Part shown: positions 34,682 through 43,912 of the stretch, piece after piece
Layout: each line of letters starts with the position of its first letter
Numbering within the stretch: the stretch's first letter is position 1
Assembly (NCBI RefSeq): GCF_003966695.1
Contig: NZ_AP018827.1
Location: 124,001-188,000 of the forward strand
Source: Asticcacaulis excentricus
GTDB taxonomy: Bacteria; Pseudomonadota; Alphaproteobacteria; Caulobacterales; Caulobacteraceae
Length of the DNA stretch: 64,000 bases
Reading direction: 5' to 3'
The notes under the pieces: generated by a model
The model's database searches: none
Seen by the model: the letters and a program-made list of their open reading frames with translations, nothing else
What the model was told of the DNA's origin: nothing
Position numbers and translations under genes: made by a program

Positions 34682-34978
34682 ATGACCAGCCCAGCGCAAA
34701 ATGAGCCGCAGAAACTCGCCTACCGCATTGACGAAGCCGTCAAGGCTAGCGGCTTGGGGCGTTCATTCTTGTACGAGCGCATGGCCGATGGTTCGCTCAA
34801 GTCCGTCAAGATCGGCGGGCGTAGGCTGATCATGCGCGACGACCTTTTGCGGTTTCTCTGCGGAGACATCGCGGTCGCAAGTGAGGTCGAGGCCCCCAGA
34901 GCAAAACCAAAGCCCAAATCAGCGAGCCGGGCGGGCGTCCTCCCGTTTGGCCAGCTTGAACTCCCGTGGCGGCGGTAA
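34682..34978 (+). CDS. excisionase/helix-turn-helix family protein
   Basis: A protein of 98 aa: 'LAYRIDEAVKASGLGRSFLYERMADGSLKSVKIGGRRLIMRDDLLRFL' is the MerR-like excisionase (Xis/HTH_17) domain that bends DNA for site-specific recombinases or regulates mobile elements. The C-terminal 40 residues are basic and Pro-rich. The ATG at 34682 follows GAGGA. The open frame upstream is the antisense of cas1 and should be left out. No integrase is present beside it. Confidence 0.82.
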   Translation: MTSPAQNEPQKLAYRIDEAVKASGLGRSFLYERMADGSLKSVKIGGRRLIMRDDLLRFLCGDIAVASEVEAPRAKPKPKSASRAGVLPFGQLELPWRR

Positions 34979-34997
34979 GCTATAAGTAGAGGCATCA

Positions 34998-35079
34998 CCT
35001 GCACACCGCAGTGCGAGAATCATGAACGCGACGCAGTACCAGCGGCTACCGCCAAACTTGACCTGTACTGCGGTGCAGG
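34998..35079. repeat. inverted repeats between the excisionase-like gene and tRNA-Ser
   Basis: CACCGCAGT at 35004-35012 is the exact inverse of ACTGCGGTG at 35067-35075, extended by CCTGCA on the left and TGCAGG on the right. A second pair, GCAGTAC at 35033-35039 and GTACTGC at 35065-35071, overlaps the right arm. This could be an Xis/integrase arm region or an operator. The rest of 34979-35251 holds no gene that I recognise. Confidence 0.5.
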
Positions 35080-35251
35080 GGAGGGGGCGCGGTGACGTTG
35101 ATACTTAACGTGTTACCGAAAAACCACATCGCCAATCAAATGCGTCCGACGACATCCACACATATCCGCTCAAACCGCTGGGGTGAGTGCTGGGGTTGGA
35201 GCGTCAAGCGAATGGAAAAAGTAAGTAAATTCAGAGACTTAATGGGGTGAA

Positions 35252-35341
<90 letters not shown>

Positions 35342-35711
35342 GTATATCAAGGCGTATTCATTTCGTCCGTGGACGTCGCCCGGTGGTCGCGGGCAGGGCC
35401 GTTCTCCTACTCATTAGCGTTTCGCAACGCAAGCCCCTTTCCACAGTTCTTCACATTTAATTATTGAAAACTTACGGCCCGAAGACGAGGACGTAGGGCA
35501 ACTGCGTCCGAAAAGTGGCACTCACCCTTGTAGTGTCTTTCAGGTGTCAGTCGTCGTTAAAGACGTATTAATGGGCACATTTTCAACCAAAATGGCATTT
35601 TAGGTGCTATGCAAAATTTGTTCCCACAGTTATGTAGGCGTTTGTAATTACGGTTAGTCCGTCGTGCGTATATTCGGCGGCCTCATCGATGGCCAAGAGA
35701 GGGCATTACAC
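35342..35711. other. 370-bp intergenic region upstream of the OmpA-like gene
   Basis: The region carries the tRNA-Ser promoter (reading left) and the promoter/leader of the OmpA-like gene (reading right). It is AT-rich from about 35440 to 35660. No clear gene, riboswitch or terminator is seen. GAGAGGG at 35697-35703 is the ribosome binding site of the next gene. Confidence 0.4.
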
Positions 35712-36944
35712 ATGAAACTCAACTTGCTGGCGGGCGCTGCGCTCGTCGCACTGGCGATGGCGTCTGGCGCCGCCGCTCAGGAAGCCGAAGGCTGGTACGG
35801 CGCTGTCGACCTCGGCTACAATCAGAAATCCGAATATGGCGCGAAGTCGGCCAACAACATGCCGGACGGCTCGCCGTTCGCTTATGATGTCTCGACGGAA
35901 AATGACTGGGCCGGCTTTGCTCGCCTCGGTTACCGCTACAACCCGAACTGGCGCGTCGAATTCGAAGGCGGCTACCGTCCGGGTGACGTCGATGCCGCTC
36001 GTGGCTTCGCTCGCGTCTATGGTCCGGCCGCTACTTTCGGTACCGGTACGGCTCCGCGTGACACCGCGCTCTGCACGCCGGGCGTGACCCGCACGGCTTC
36101 GACCCCCTGCGGCAGCCCGGTGGGTTCGTTCGATCAGACGACCTTCATGGCGAACCTGATCTACGATTTCATCCCGGAATCGAAGTTCCATCCGTTCGTC
36201 GGTCTGGGTATCGGTCTGGACCGCGTGAAGGCTGACTTCACGGGTCAGTACTCGGTCAACCCGGGCGGTACCGGTCGTAACCTGACCATCTCCGGTGAAG
36301 ACACCGTCGCTGCCTATCAGGCGCTGGCTGGTTTCGCTTGGGCTCTTTCGGATCGCCTGAACCTCGACCTGACCTACCGCTACCTGACCACGGAAGAAGT
36401 TAATCTGAATGCGACTTCGACCACCACGGCTCTGAACCCCGGTTCGTTCTCGGGCAAGTTCGACGATCAGACCCTGACCGTCGGCCTGCGCTGGTCGTTT
36501 GGTGCGCCTCCGCCGCCCCCGCCGCCCCCGCCGCCCCCGCCGCCTCCGCCCCCCCCGCCGCCTCCGCCGCCTCCGCCTCCGCCGGTGGTTGAAGAAGCGG
36601 TGAAGTACGAAGCCCGCGAATTCATCGTGTACTTCGAATTCGATCAGTCCACCCTGACCGCCGACGCGCAAGCGATCGTGCAGCAGGCCGCTGATTACGC
36701 GAAGGCCGGTAACGCGACCCGCGTGGTTGTCGTGGGTCACGCCGATACCTCAGGTTCGGCCGCCTACAACATCCGTCTGTCGGAACGTCGCGCCAAGACT
36801 GTGGCTGACGCTCTTGCCGGTCTCGGCGTGTCGGGTTCGATCCTGGCCGTTGACTGGAAGGGTGAATCGGCTCCGGCAGTCGCCACCGGCGACGGCGTGA
36901 AGGAACCGCTGAACCGTCGTTCGACCATCGACATCGCGTTCTAA
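35712..36944 (+). CDS. OmpA-like outer-membrane protein with a polyproline linker
   Basis: A protein of 410 aa. It has a signal peptide (MKLNLLAGAALVALAMASGAAAQ), an eight-strand OmpA-type barrel at about 25-260 ('GWYGAVDLGYNQKSEYG', 'RLGYRYNPNWRVEFEGGYR', 'LNLDLTYRYLTTEEVNL'), then 26 prolines in a row (36507-36584), and a C-terminal peptidoglycan-binding domain ('FIVYFEFDQSTLTADAQ...VVVGHADTSGSAAYNIRLSERRAKTV'). Codon use is strongly biased to CGT, GGT, ACC, as in very highly expressed genes. A strong terminator follows. Confidence 0.93.
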   Translation: MKLNLLAGAALVALAMASGAAAQEAEGWYGAVDLGYNQKSEYGAKSANNMPDGSPFAYDVSTENDWAGFARLGYRYNPNWRVEFEGGYRPGDVDAARGFARVYGPAATFGTGTAPRDTALCTPGVTRTASTPCGSPVGSFDQTTFMANLIYDFIPESKFHPFVGLGIGLDRVKADFTGQYSVNPGGTGRNLTISGEDTVAAYQALAGFAWALSDRLNLDLTYRYLTTEEVNLNATSTTTALNPGSFSGKFDDQTLTVGLRWSFGAPPPPPPPPPPPPPPPPPPPPPPPPPPVVEEAVKYEAREFIVYFEFDQSTLTADAQAIVQQAADYAKAGNATRVVVVGHADTSGSAAYNIRLSERRAKTVADALAGLGVSGSILAVDWKGESAPAVATGDGVKEPLNRRSTIDIAF

Positions 36945-36975
36945 TCGAACGCTGTCGGTATCGACAGACAACAAG

Positions 36976-37007
36976 AAACCCGGCCTGTTCGCAGGCCGGG
37001 TTTTTTT
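36976..37007 (+). terminator. intrinsic terminator of the OmpA-like gene
   Basis: AAACCCGGCCTG at 36976-36987 pairs with CAGGCCGGGTTT after a TTCG tetraloop; the run of T continues to 37007. Confidence 0.93.
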
Positions 37008-37145
37008 GTGCTTGCGGCGGGCGGTGGAAGCGCTTGAAGATCGCCGGGCTGCGGGCCACCCTGTTACTTACTGCTGGGGGATGGGGACGTTTGCGAGGTG
37101 CAGGGGCCTGAGGCCCCTGCGTCTGATCATCTCTCCGAAACGCGC

Positions 37146-38771
37146 CTACTGATCGTCGTCCGGGGCCTCAAGCGATGAGCCGAGCGGATGCCCCGTCCGC
37201 GGATCACGCGGGGCGCGCTGGAAGCCGTAGGCCCGGAACAGGGTAAAGTCGCGCGTGCGTTTGTGATCGAGCGCGATTTTCAGCGATTCGCCCGGTCCGG
37301 TAGCTGCAAAGTCTCGGCGAATATCCGGGATAAAGCCATCGACATAGGAGACGATCAGCACATTCTGGCCCGTATCGGCGGTCAGTGGGGTTTCCGTTTC
37401 CGCCTGTGACTTGGGATGGGCCTCGCGCACCCAGGCCTTGAGCGGCACGTCGGGATTAGCGGTGAACCAGTCACGGCCATAATAGGCGAGGGCGTTATAA
37501 ACATTGCGATTATCGACCGCGATGGCCGTCGGACGAACCTCCGTCTGAGCCTTGGCGATGACGGCATGGGTAAGGGTGTCCCAGCCGCGCGCCCGCTTCA
37601 CCGTATTGCCGAGACCGAGCGTATGGGTGAGGGTCTCCGAGACCGCGCCCAGCATAAAGATGGCCATAATCGCCACCTGAATGGCCAACCCCACCCCCAG
37701 CGCCGGCCGCCACAATCTGTGTGACCGGATAGCCACGCTGAAACCCGTCACCACAAAGGCCGCGACCAGCAAACTGGCCGGCACATAGGCCGAAGCGGCC
37801 CAGTTGGCATTGGCGCGCGACAGGAGGGCCTGCACGCTGACGAAGATCAGAGGCGGCAGGGTGAGGCAGGCCAGACCGATCAGAGCGCTGCGCTGGGCGG
37901 CATCGGCTTCGCGGTGCAATAGGCCCGCACGCGGCCGCACAAGCCCCGCTATGCCGAGCAGCATCAGGACCACGGGCACGGGGCCAAAGACACCGAGTTG
38001 GTCTCGCCAGAATTTCAGCAGGGAGGTCGGGTTAAACAGCTTGCCCCAATGCCAGTTGGCATTGTCGGCGGTATGCGACACGGTCTGAAAGCCGTGCGTG
38101 GCATTCCAGTACAGGTTGGGCGACATCAGCACGACAAAGGCCCCGGCAAACAGGGCCAGGCTGCGCAGGTTCCAGCTACGCCGCACCGAGGGCACCAGCA
38201 CGGCATGGGCGGCCGCCCCGATCAGGAAGTACAGACAGGCATATTTGCTGAGGAAGGCGGCCCCGAAGGCGAGCCCCATACCCAACGCGGCCTTCAGGCG
38301 GGCCTTTTCTGCGTTTGTGGTGAGAAAAACACTGTAAAAATAAAGTGTTGCCGACAGAAAGAACATCAGCGGTGCATCGGTGGAAATGACCGCCGACGAC
38401 AGCACAACGCCCGGCATCAGACTGTATATAATGGCGGCGCACAGGCCGGTGGCCTCGTTAAACAGCCGTTGACCGGCGCCCCACAGACACAGCGCTGCCC
38501 CCAGATGCAGGAAGGGCGCAAACAGCCGCACAAAGGGCTCGGCATCCGACCCCAGCGTGGACAGGTGGATCAGCCACGCGATCATTGGGGGCTTGGAATA
38601 GTAGCCAAAGTCAAGTTGCCGCGACCACAGCCAGTATTGCGCCTCATCCGGATAGAGATTGGTGTAGGTGCTGAACAGAAGCGCGACGCGCAGCAAAAAC
38701 AGCAGCCCCAGCCCCCACAGAACGTAACGCGCCGGAGCGGACAGGGGAGCGGGTGCGGTGTGCTGAGACAT
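37146..38771 (-). CDS. GT39/ArnT-like membrane glycosyltransferase
   Basis: A protein of 541 aa with many membrane segments and an N-terminal periplasmic loop 'TNLYPDEAQYWLWSRQLDFGYYSKPPMIAWLIHL', where the D-E pair and 'GYYSKPP' are the hallmarks of the dolichyl-phosphate-mannose mannosyltransferase/ArnT family (GT39, PF13231). These enzymes move a sugar from a polyprenyl phosphate to lipid A, protein or polysaccharide at the periplasmic side. The acceptor cannot be told. It stands alone, converging with the OmpA-like gene. Confidence 0.85.
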   Translation of the reverse strand: MSQHTAPAPLSAPARYVLWGLGLLFLLRVALLFSTYTNLYPDEAQYWLWSRQLDFGYYSKPPMIAWLIHLSTLGSDAEPFVRLFAPFLHLGAALCLWGAGQRLFNEATGLCAAIIYSLMPGVVLSSAVISTDAPLMFFLSATLYFYSVFLTTNAEKARLKAALGMGLAFGAAFLSKYACLYFLIGAAAHAVLVPSVRRSWNLRSLALFAGAFVVLMSPNLYWNATHGFQTVSHTADNANWHWGKLFNPTSLLKFWRDQLGVFGPVPVVLMLLGIAGLVRPRAGLLHREADAAQRSALIGLACLTLPPLIFVSVQALLSRANANWAASAYVPASLLVAAFVVTGFSVAIRSHRLWRPALGVGLAIQVAIMAIFMLGAVSETLTHTLGLGNTVKRARGWDTLTHAVIAKAQTEVRPTAIAVDNRNVYNALAYYGRDWFTANPDVPLKAWVREAHPKSQAETETPLTADTGQNVLIVSYVDGFIPDIRRDFAATGPGESLKIALDHKRTRDFTLFRAYGFQRAPRDPRTGHPLGSSLEAPDDDQ

Positions 38772-39144
38772 GGAGAAACGTCGCTTGCGGGAGAGAATCT
38801 TGTGCGGTGCGCCATTTCATTACCGCTCAAAAGAGAAAGCACTGAGGCGCGTTCCGCGTTGAATGACACGCCCGCGCCCGATGTGCAAACACGAATGGTT
38901 ACGGACTGTATCGCATAAGTGCCTTTGCCTGACATAAACTGTGGCAATTTAAGCGCAGATCGTTCCGCCTGTCACAATTGTCATCAAACCTTCGCACTTT
39001 TGGCTCAAAAAGCGGCACAAAAGCGGCTAAAGGTGTCTACTGACCTAAACGTTTAAGTGATGGTGCTTGAAAACGGGCATGGGCGTGATCCGCGTCACAG
39101 CGCCGCTTTTCTGTTTTGTGAACCTGGAGAGGGGATACTCCGAT
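38772..39144. other. 373-bp intergenic region upstream of the TonB-dependent receptor
   Basis: Divergent promoter region for the GT39 gene and the receptor. An AT-rich core lies at about 38930-39060 with 'AAACGTTTAAG' near 39047. I find no clear Fur-like box, riboswitch or gene. GGAGAGGGG at 39126-39134 precedes the receptor start. Confidence 0.35.
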
Positions 39145-41622
39145 ATGAAAATGAACAAGTGGATTATGGCCGGTACGGCCCTGACGGGCCTCTTCGCCTC
39201 GCACGGCGCCTTCGCCCAATCGACCGCTTCGCAAGAAGTTGAAAAGGTCACAGAGGTTGTTGTCACGGGCCAGCGTAATGTGGGCTCTACGAAGCGCGAG
39301 CGTGGCACCAAGGCCAAGACGACGATTGGTCAGGACTACCTCTCTCAGTCATCATCGGGCCAAACCTTTGCTGACGCCCTGAACCTCGTCCCGGGTTATA
39401 ACTTCACCAACAACGATGCCTATGGCTCTTCGGGCGGTGAAATCATGATGCGCGGTCTCGACAGTGCCCGCATCTCGCTGGCCGTTGACGGTATCCAGCT
39501 TAATGACTCTGGTAACTATGCTATCTACACCAACCAGATGATCGAAAGCGAGCTGTTGTGCTCGGCTTCGGTTCAAACCGGCGCTACGGACGTTGACTCC
39601 ATTTCCGCTTCGGCAACGGGCGGTACGGTAAACGTCTCGACCTGTAATCCGGAGACCGTCATGGGCGGTGTGGTGAAGGTCGCTGTCGGTCAGGAAAATC
39701 ACAAGAGCGGTTTCCTGCGCTTTGATACCGGCAAGTTCGGTCCTTGGGGCACGACGGCTTACGTCGCTTACACCGGCGCTTATACCGATACCTGGACGGT
39801 TGAAACTCCCGATAATCTGCGCCTTCAAAAGAACCAGTATAACGCCATGATCCACCAGAACGTGGGGGACAACGGCTCGTTCATCAGCATGGCTCTACAC
39901 TGGAACGAAAACCGCAACCACTTCATCGGCACCCAAAGCAAGGCTCAGATCGCGACGCGCGGTTACGGGGTTTCAACGAGCACTCTGGCTTCGGTCAACC
40001 CTTCGGACACGGGTAACATCCGCATCAAGTCAAAGTGGGTCCTCAGCGATAAACTGACACTGACGGTTGATCCTTCCTTCCAGTATGTTATGGCTCTCGG
40101 TGGCTCGACAGGCACTCTCTCCGAAAGCAGCCCGCAACTCATTGGTTCTCGCGTGGGTGACACCACGGTCCTGAAACTTAGCGGAACGACGCGGTATTTC
40201 GATACGAACGGCAATAATACGCTCGATACGCTCAGCATTTATCGCCCGAACATCACCAACACGCATCGTTATGGTCTCCAGTCGGGTTTGATTTATCGCT
40301 TTACCGATACGCAACTGATCCGCTTCAATGCGTCGTTTGATCGTGCCAATCACCGTCAGACGGGTGAGGCCACCCTGCTAGACGCAAATGGTGCGCCGAT
40401 TGACCTGTTTGCCGGTAAGGAAAACACGTCGCTGCGCATCAAGACGGCCGATGGCTTCCACTTCCGTCGCCGTGACCGTTTCTCGAAAGCGAATGTCGAT
40501 GTGTTCTCCATCGAATATTCGGGCCGTTTCTTCGATGAAAAACTGTTCGTGTCGCTGGGGCTGCGCAATCAGAAGCTGGAGCGTGAGCTGAACCAGTTCT
40601 GCTACACGCAAGTGAATACCAATGGTTCGATCAACCCTTACTGCTCGACCCAGAACTGGTCGTCTCAAAAGACGACGGCTGACGGGAAGTACAAGGTCGT
40701 GACCTTGCAACAGCAAGGCACCCCGTCCACGATCCAGTACATTGCGCCCTATGCGAACTCGATTTCGTTCGAAAAGACCATGCCGAACATCGGCTTGACG
40801 TGGAACTTTGAAAATGGTGGCCAGGTCTTTGCGACCTACGCAGAGTCCCTTTCATCCCCGCGCACGGACGCTCTTTATGACGTCGATTACGATGCCGCCA
40901 GCAACAGCGTGAAGATCCGTAATCCGAACCCGGAAACGTCCGAGACGGTTGAAGTCGGTTATCGCTACACCACTGCGAACTTCAATGCGACGGCTACGGC
41001 CTTCTCTTCTCTGGATAAAGACCGTCTGGTCGAAGCCTTTGTGCAGGACGATCCGACCGATGTCGGTTATTCGGCCTTTACCAATATCGGCAAGGTGAAG
41101 CGTAACGGTTACGAACTGAGCAGCAACTATCGCCCGGTCCCGAACCTCACCTTGAACGCGGGTCTGACCTATACCGACACCGAACTGCAACAGGATATCC
41201 CGAACGGTTTCCGCAACGGCGTTCAGCGTCTTCTCCCGACCAAGGGCAAGGCTCTGACCGGTATGCCTAAGTGGATGTGGACGGCTGGTGTGGACTTCGA
41301 TCCAACCGACAAGCTGAGCATCAATCTGAATGCCAAGTATGTTGGTGACCGTTTCTACACCTTCGTGAACGATGAAGTGGCTCCGCATTATGTTCTTTGG
41401 AACGCTTCGGCTCGTTACGATCTGCCGTTCTTTAAGGAAGGCACCTATGTTCAGTTGAACATCGTGAACCTGTTCGATGAACAGTACCTGACCGGTACCG
41501 GTTATCAGAACACGGCGCTCGGCTTCATCGATAACGCCGGTGGTACGGTCAGCGCTTCGACCGTCTTCTATCAGCAAGGTGCACCGCGTACGGTTAGCAT
41601 CGCGCTCCGCACCAAGTTCTAA
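39145..41622 (+). CDS. TonB-dependent outer-membrane receptor
   Basis: A protein of 825 aa with a signal peptide ending in 'ASHGAFAQ', a TonB-box-like 'VTEVVVTGQR', a plug domain ('TFADALNLVPGYNF', 'GEIMMRGLDSARISLAVDGIQLNDSG') and a 22-strand barrel that ends in '...RTVSIALRTKF' with the terminal Phe for BAM recognition. Two Cys pairs (in 'LLCSASVQ...STCNPE' and 'QFCYTQ...NPYCSTQ') may form extracellular disulfides. Ligand not inferable; Caulobacterales use such receptors for sugars, siderophores and vitamins. Codon bias points to high expression. The ATG at 39145 gives the proper signal peptide. Confidence 0.93.
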   Translation: MKMNKWIMAGTALTGLFASHGAFAQSTASQEVEKVTEVVVTGQRNVGSTKRERGTKAKTTIGQDYLSQSSSGQTFADALNLVPGYNFTNNDAYGSSGGEIMMRGLDSARISLAVDGIQLNDSGNYAIYTNQMIESELLCSASVQTGATDVDSISASATGGTVNVSTCNPETVMGGVVKVAVGQENHKSGFLRFDTGKFGPWGTTAYVAYTGAYTDTWTVETPDNLRLQKNQYNAMIHQNVGDNGSFISMALHWNENRNHFIGTQSKAQIATRGYGVSTSTLASVNPSDTGNIRIKSKWVLSDKLTLTVDPSFQYVMALGGSTGTLSESSPQLIGSRVGDTTVLKLSGTTRYFDTNGNNTLDTLSIYRPNITNTHRYGLQSGLIYRFTDTQLIRFNASFDRANHRQTGEATLLDANGAPIDLFAGKENTSLRIKTADGFHFRRRDRFSKANVDVFSIEYSGRFFDEKLFVSLGLRNQKLERELNQFCYTQVNTNGSINPYCSTQNWSSQKTTADGKYKVVTLQQQGTPSTIQYIAPYANSISFEKTMPNIGLTWNFENGGQVFATYAESLSSPRTDALYDVDYDAASNSVKIRNPNPETSETVEVGYRYTTANFNATATAFSSLDKDRLVEAFVQDDPTDVGYSAFTNIGKVKRNGYELSSNYRPVPNLTLNAGLTYTDTELQQDIPNGFRNGVQRLLPTKGKALTGMPKWMWTAGVDFDPTDKLSINLNAKYVGDRFYTFVNDEVAPHYVLWNASARYDLPFFKEGTYVQLNIVNLFDEQYLTGTGYQNTALGFIDNAGGTVSASTVFYQQGAPRTVSIALRTKF

Positions 41623-41647
41623 GACCGGATACGGTTTGACGAACACG

Positions 41648-41683
41648 AGCGGCTCTCCGGAAACGGAGGGCCGCTTTTTTTTT
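41648..41683 (+). terminator. intrinsic terminator of the TonB-dependent receptor
   Basis: AGCGGC-T-CTCCG, loop GAAA, CGGAG-G-GCCGCT, followed by nine T. It starts 26 bp after the receptor stop codon. Confidence 0.92.
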
Positions 41684-41786
41684 GTGTCGCATTCTGCGAC
41701 CTGTCGTCACGGAAAGGCATGGTCAAACCGCTTGACGCTGTGTAAAAGGGCCGCAATCCAAGTTTCGCTTTTTTCCGGGGTCCGGC

Positions 41787-42833
41787 ATGAGCCAAAATCC
41801 GAACCTTTCGCGCATCGTTCCCGCTGAGTGGGAGCCGCACAAGGCCATGTGGGTCGGGTTTCCCAGCCACGAAAACCTGTGGCAGGAAGATCTGATCGAG
41901 GCTCAGGCCGAGGTGGCGGCGCTGGTGCGCGTGCTGGCCGAAGCCGGCGATGAGCACGTCAAGCTGATGGTGATGGGCGAGGCGGCGCGCAAGGCGGCGC
42001 AATCGCTGTTGTCCGACGTGAAAAAGGTCGAGATCGTCGATGGGCGTTTCGGCGACATCTGGTTCCGCGATACCGGCCCCATCTACGTCAATGTTGAGGA
42101 TGCGCAGGACCGTCATGCGGCTCTGCCCGTGGCCTTCCTCAACAACGGCTGGGGTGGCAAATATCACCTGAAGTACGACGATCAGGTCGCCGCTCAGGTG
42201 GCCGAACACGATGGCTATGTGCCGGAAACACAAGAGTTTGTGCTCGAAGGTGGCTCGCTGGAGCACGACGGGTTCGGCACTGTCCTCACCACGCGCCAGT
42301 GCCTGCTCAATCCGAATCGCAACCCCGATTGGACGCAGTCCACGGCTGAGCGCGCGTTGCAGGACGCGCTGGGGGCGCGCAAGATCATCTGGCTTGATGA
42401 CGGCCTGCTCAACGATCATACGGATGGCCATATCGACAATCTGGCGCGCTTTGTGGCACCGGGCGTGGTGGTCTGCCCCGTGGGTTATGGCGCCGATGAC
42501 CCCAATGCCGACCTCTATAATGCGGTGGCCAAAACCCTCAGCCAGCAGACCGACGCGCGCGGCGTCAAACTTCAGGTGGTGCGTATCCCGTCGCCGGGCC
42601 GCACGGTGGACGAGGACGGCGAAATCATCCCGGCCTCGCACATGAATTTCCTGATCGCCAATGATTGCGTCATCGTGCCGGTCTATAATGAGCGGCCGGG
42701 CGAAATGGCGGTTGAGGCGCTGCAAACCCTGTTTGCCGAACGTCAGGTGTTTGGTCTGCCGTCCAACGCCATCCTGACCGGGGGCGGCTCCTTCCATTGT
42801 ATCAGCCAGCAAGTGCCGCTGATCAAGGCCTGA
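41787..42833 (+). CDS. aguA: agmatine deiminase
   Basis: A 348-residue guanidine-modifying-superfamily enzyme that converts agmatine to N-carbamoylputrescine and ammonia. Signature parts are 'PAEWEPHKAMWVGFPSHENLW', 'FGDIWFRDTGPIYV', 'VLEGGSLEHDGFGTVLTT', 'DGHIDNLARFV' (catalytic His/Asp) and 'LTGGGSFHCISQQVP' with the nucleophilic Cys. The next enzyme of the pathway follows 100 bp later. Confidence 0.95.
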   Translation: MSQNPNLSRIVPAEWEPHKAMWVGFPSHENLWQEDLIEAQAEVAALVRVLAEAGDEHVKLMVMGEAARKAAQSLLSDVKKVEIVDGRFGDIWFRDTGPIYVNVEDAQDRHAALPVAFLNNGWGGKYHLKYDDQVAAQVAEHDGYVPETQEFVLEGGSLEHDGFGTVLTTRQCLLNPNRNPDWTQSTAERALQDALGARKIIWLDDGLLNDHTDGHIDNLARFVAPGVVVCPVGYGADDPNADLYNAVAKTLSQQTDARGVKLQVVRIPSPGRTVDEDGEIIPASHMNFLIANDCVIVPVYNERPGEMAVEALQTLFAERQVFGLPSNAILTGGGSFHCISQQVPLIKA

Positions 42834-42845
42834 AAATAATTCATA

Positions 42846-42910
42846 CCGCCCCACTTGTGGGGCGGGGGACCGCGGCCATTTATGGCCGGGGTGGTGGGGG
42901 CTTTTCCCCC
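42846..42910. repeat. GC-rich palindromic repeats between aguA and aguB
   Basis: CCGCCCCAC-TTGT-GGGGCGG at 42846-42865, CGGCC-ATTTAT-GGCCG following it and GGGGG-CTTTT-CCCCC at 42896-42910 form three consecutive hairpins. No long T-run follows, so partial attenuation or mRNA processing is more likely than full termination. Confidence 0.6.
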
Positions 42911-42933
42911 TTCACACTCGCGGAGTATCCAGC

Positions 42934-43818
42934 ATGACCCGAATCGTATCCGTTGCCGCGCTGCAAACCGCCTATGGCCCCGACATGGCCGCGAACATCG
43001 CCAAAACCGAGGCGCTGGTGCGCGAAGCGGCGGCCAAGGGCGCGCAGATCATCCTGCCGTCGGAGCTGTTTCAGGGCGAATATTTCTGCGTCAGTCAGGA
43101 GGAGCGCTGGTTTGCCACGGCCTTCCCGTGGCGCAGCCATCCGTGTGTCCTCGCCATGCAAAAACTGGCGGCCGAGCTGAATGTGGTCATCCCCACCTCG
43201 ATCTACGAGAAGGAAGGTCCGCACTATTTCAACTCGCTGGTCATGATCGACGCGGGCGGGGAGCTTTTGGGTGTCTATCGCAAAAGCCATATCCCTGACG
43301 GCCCCGGCTATCAGGAAAAATACTATTTCCGTCCGGGGGATACGGGCTTCAAGGTGTGGGATACCCGGTTCGCCCGCGTGGGCGTCGGTATCTGCTGGGA
43401 TCAGTGGTATCCGGAAGCGGCGCGCGCCATGGCGCTGCTGGGGGCGGAGATTTTGTTCTACCCGACCGCCATCGGCTCCGAGCCGCACGACGCCGAACTG
43501 GATACGGCGGCCCCGTGGCAGCGCGTCATGCAGGGCCATGCCGTTGCCAATGTCATCCCGGTGGTGGCCTCCAACCGCATCGGCACTGAAAGCCTGATTT
43601 CGCCGCAAAACGGCTGCGGTCAGACCTTCTATGGCCACAGCTTCATCGCCAACCATCGCGGCGACAAGGTGGTGGAGTACGGCAAGGGCGAAGAGGGCGT
43701 GCTGGTGGCCGAATTCGACCTCGATTACCTGAATACGCACCGCGCCGCCTGGGGCTTCTTCCGCGACCGCCGCACCGATCTTTACGGCGCGCTGGCCAGC
43801 CCGCGGCCGGTGGCCTGA
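42934..43818 (+). CDS. aguB: N-carbamoylputrescine amidase
   Basis: A 294-residue nitrilase-superfamily enzyme that hydrolyses N-carbamoylputrescine to putrescine, CO2 and ammonia. The catalytic Glu-Lys-Cys triad is seen in 'ILPSELFQGEYF', 'LLGVYRKSHIPDGPGYQEKYYF' and 'VGVGICWDQWYPEAAR'. With aguA it forms the agmatine-to-putrescine route. No arginine decarboxylase is in the window. Confidence 0.95.
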   Translation: MTRIVSVAALQTAYGPDMAANIAKTEALVREAAAKGAQIILPSELFQGEYFCVSQEERWFATAFPWRSHPCVLAMQKLAAELNVVIPTSIYEKEGPHYFNSLVMIDAGGELLGVYRKSHIPDGPGYQEKYYFRPGDTGFKVWDTRFARVGVGICWDQWYPEAARAMALLGAEILFYPTAIGSEPHDAELDTAAPWQRVMQGHAVANVIPVVASNRIGTESLISPQNGCGQTFYGHSFIANHRGDKVVEYGKGEEGVLVAEFDLDYLNTHRAAWGFFRDRRTDLYGALASPRPVA

Positions 43819-43912
43819 CCGTCTGTGAACGGCCTCTGTAAGCGCGTAATAAACCCTTACATTCCCTGCCGCCTTGTGCCTATTCTGCCGGGATAGCGTT
43901 AAGGGGCTGAAT

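Noticed and set aside
33541-35250. Search for a tracrRNA anti-repeat near the array
   Set aside because: No stretch complementary to the repeat's first ~20 bases was found by eye in this region. A computed search is needed to be certain.
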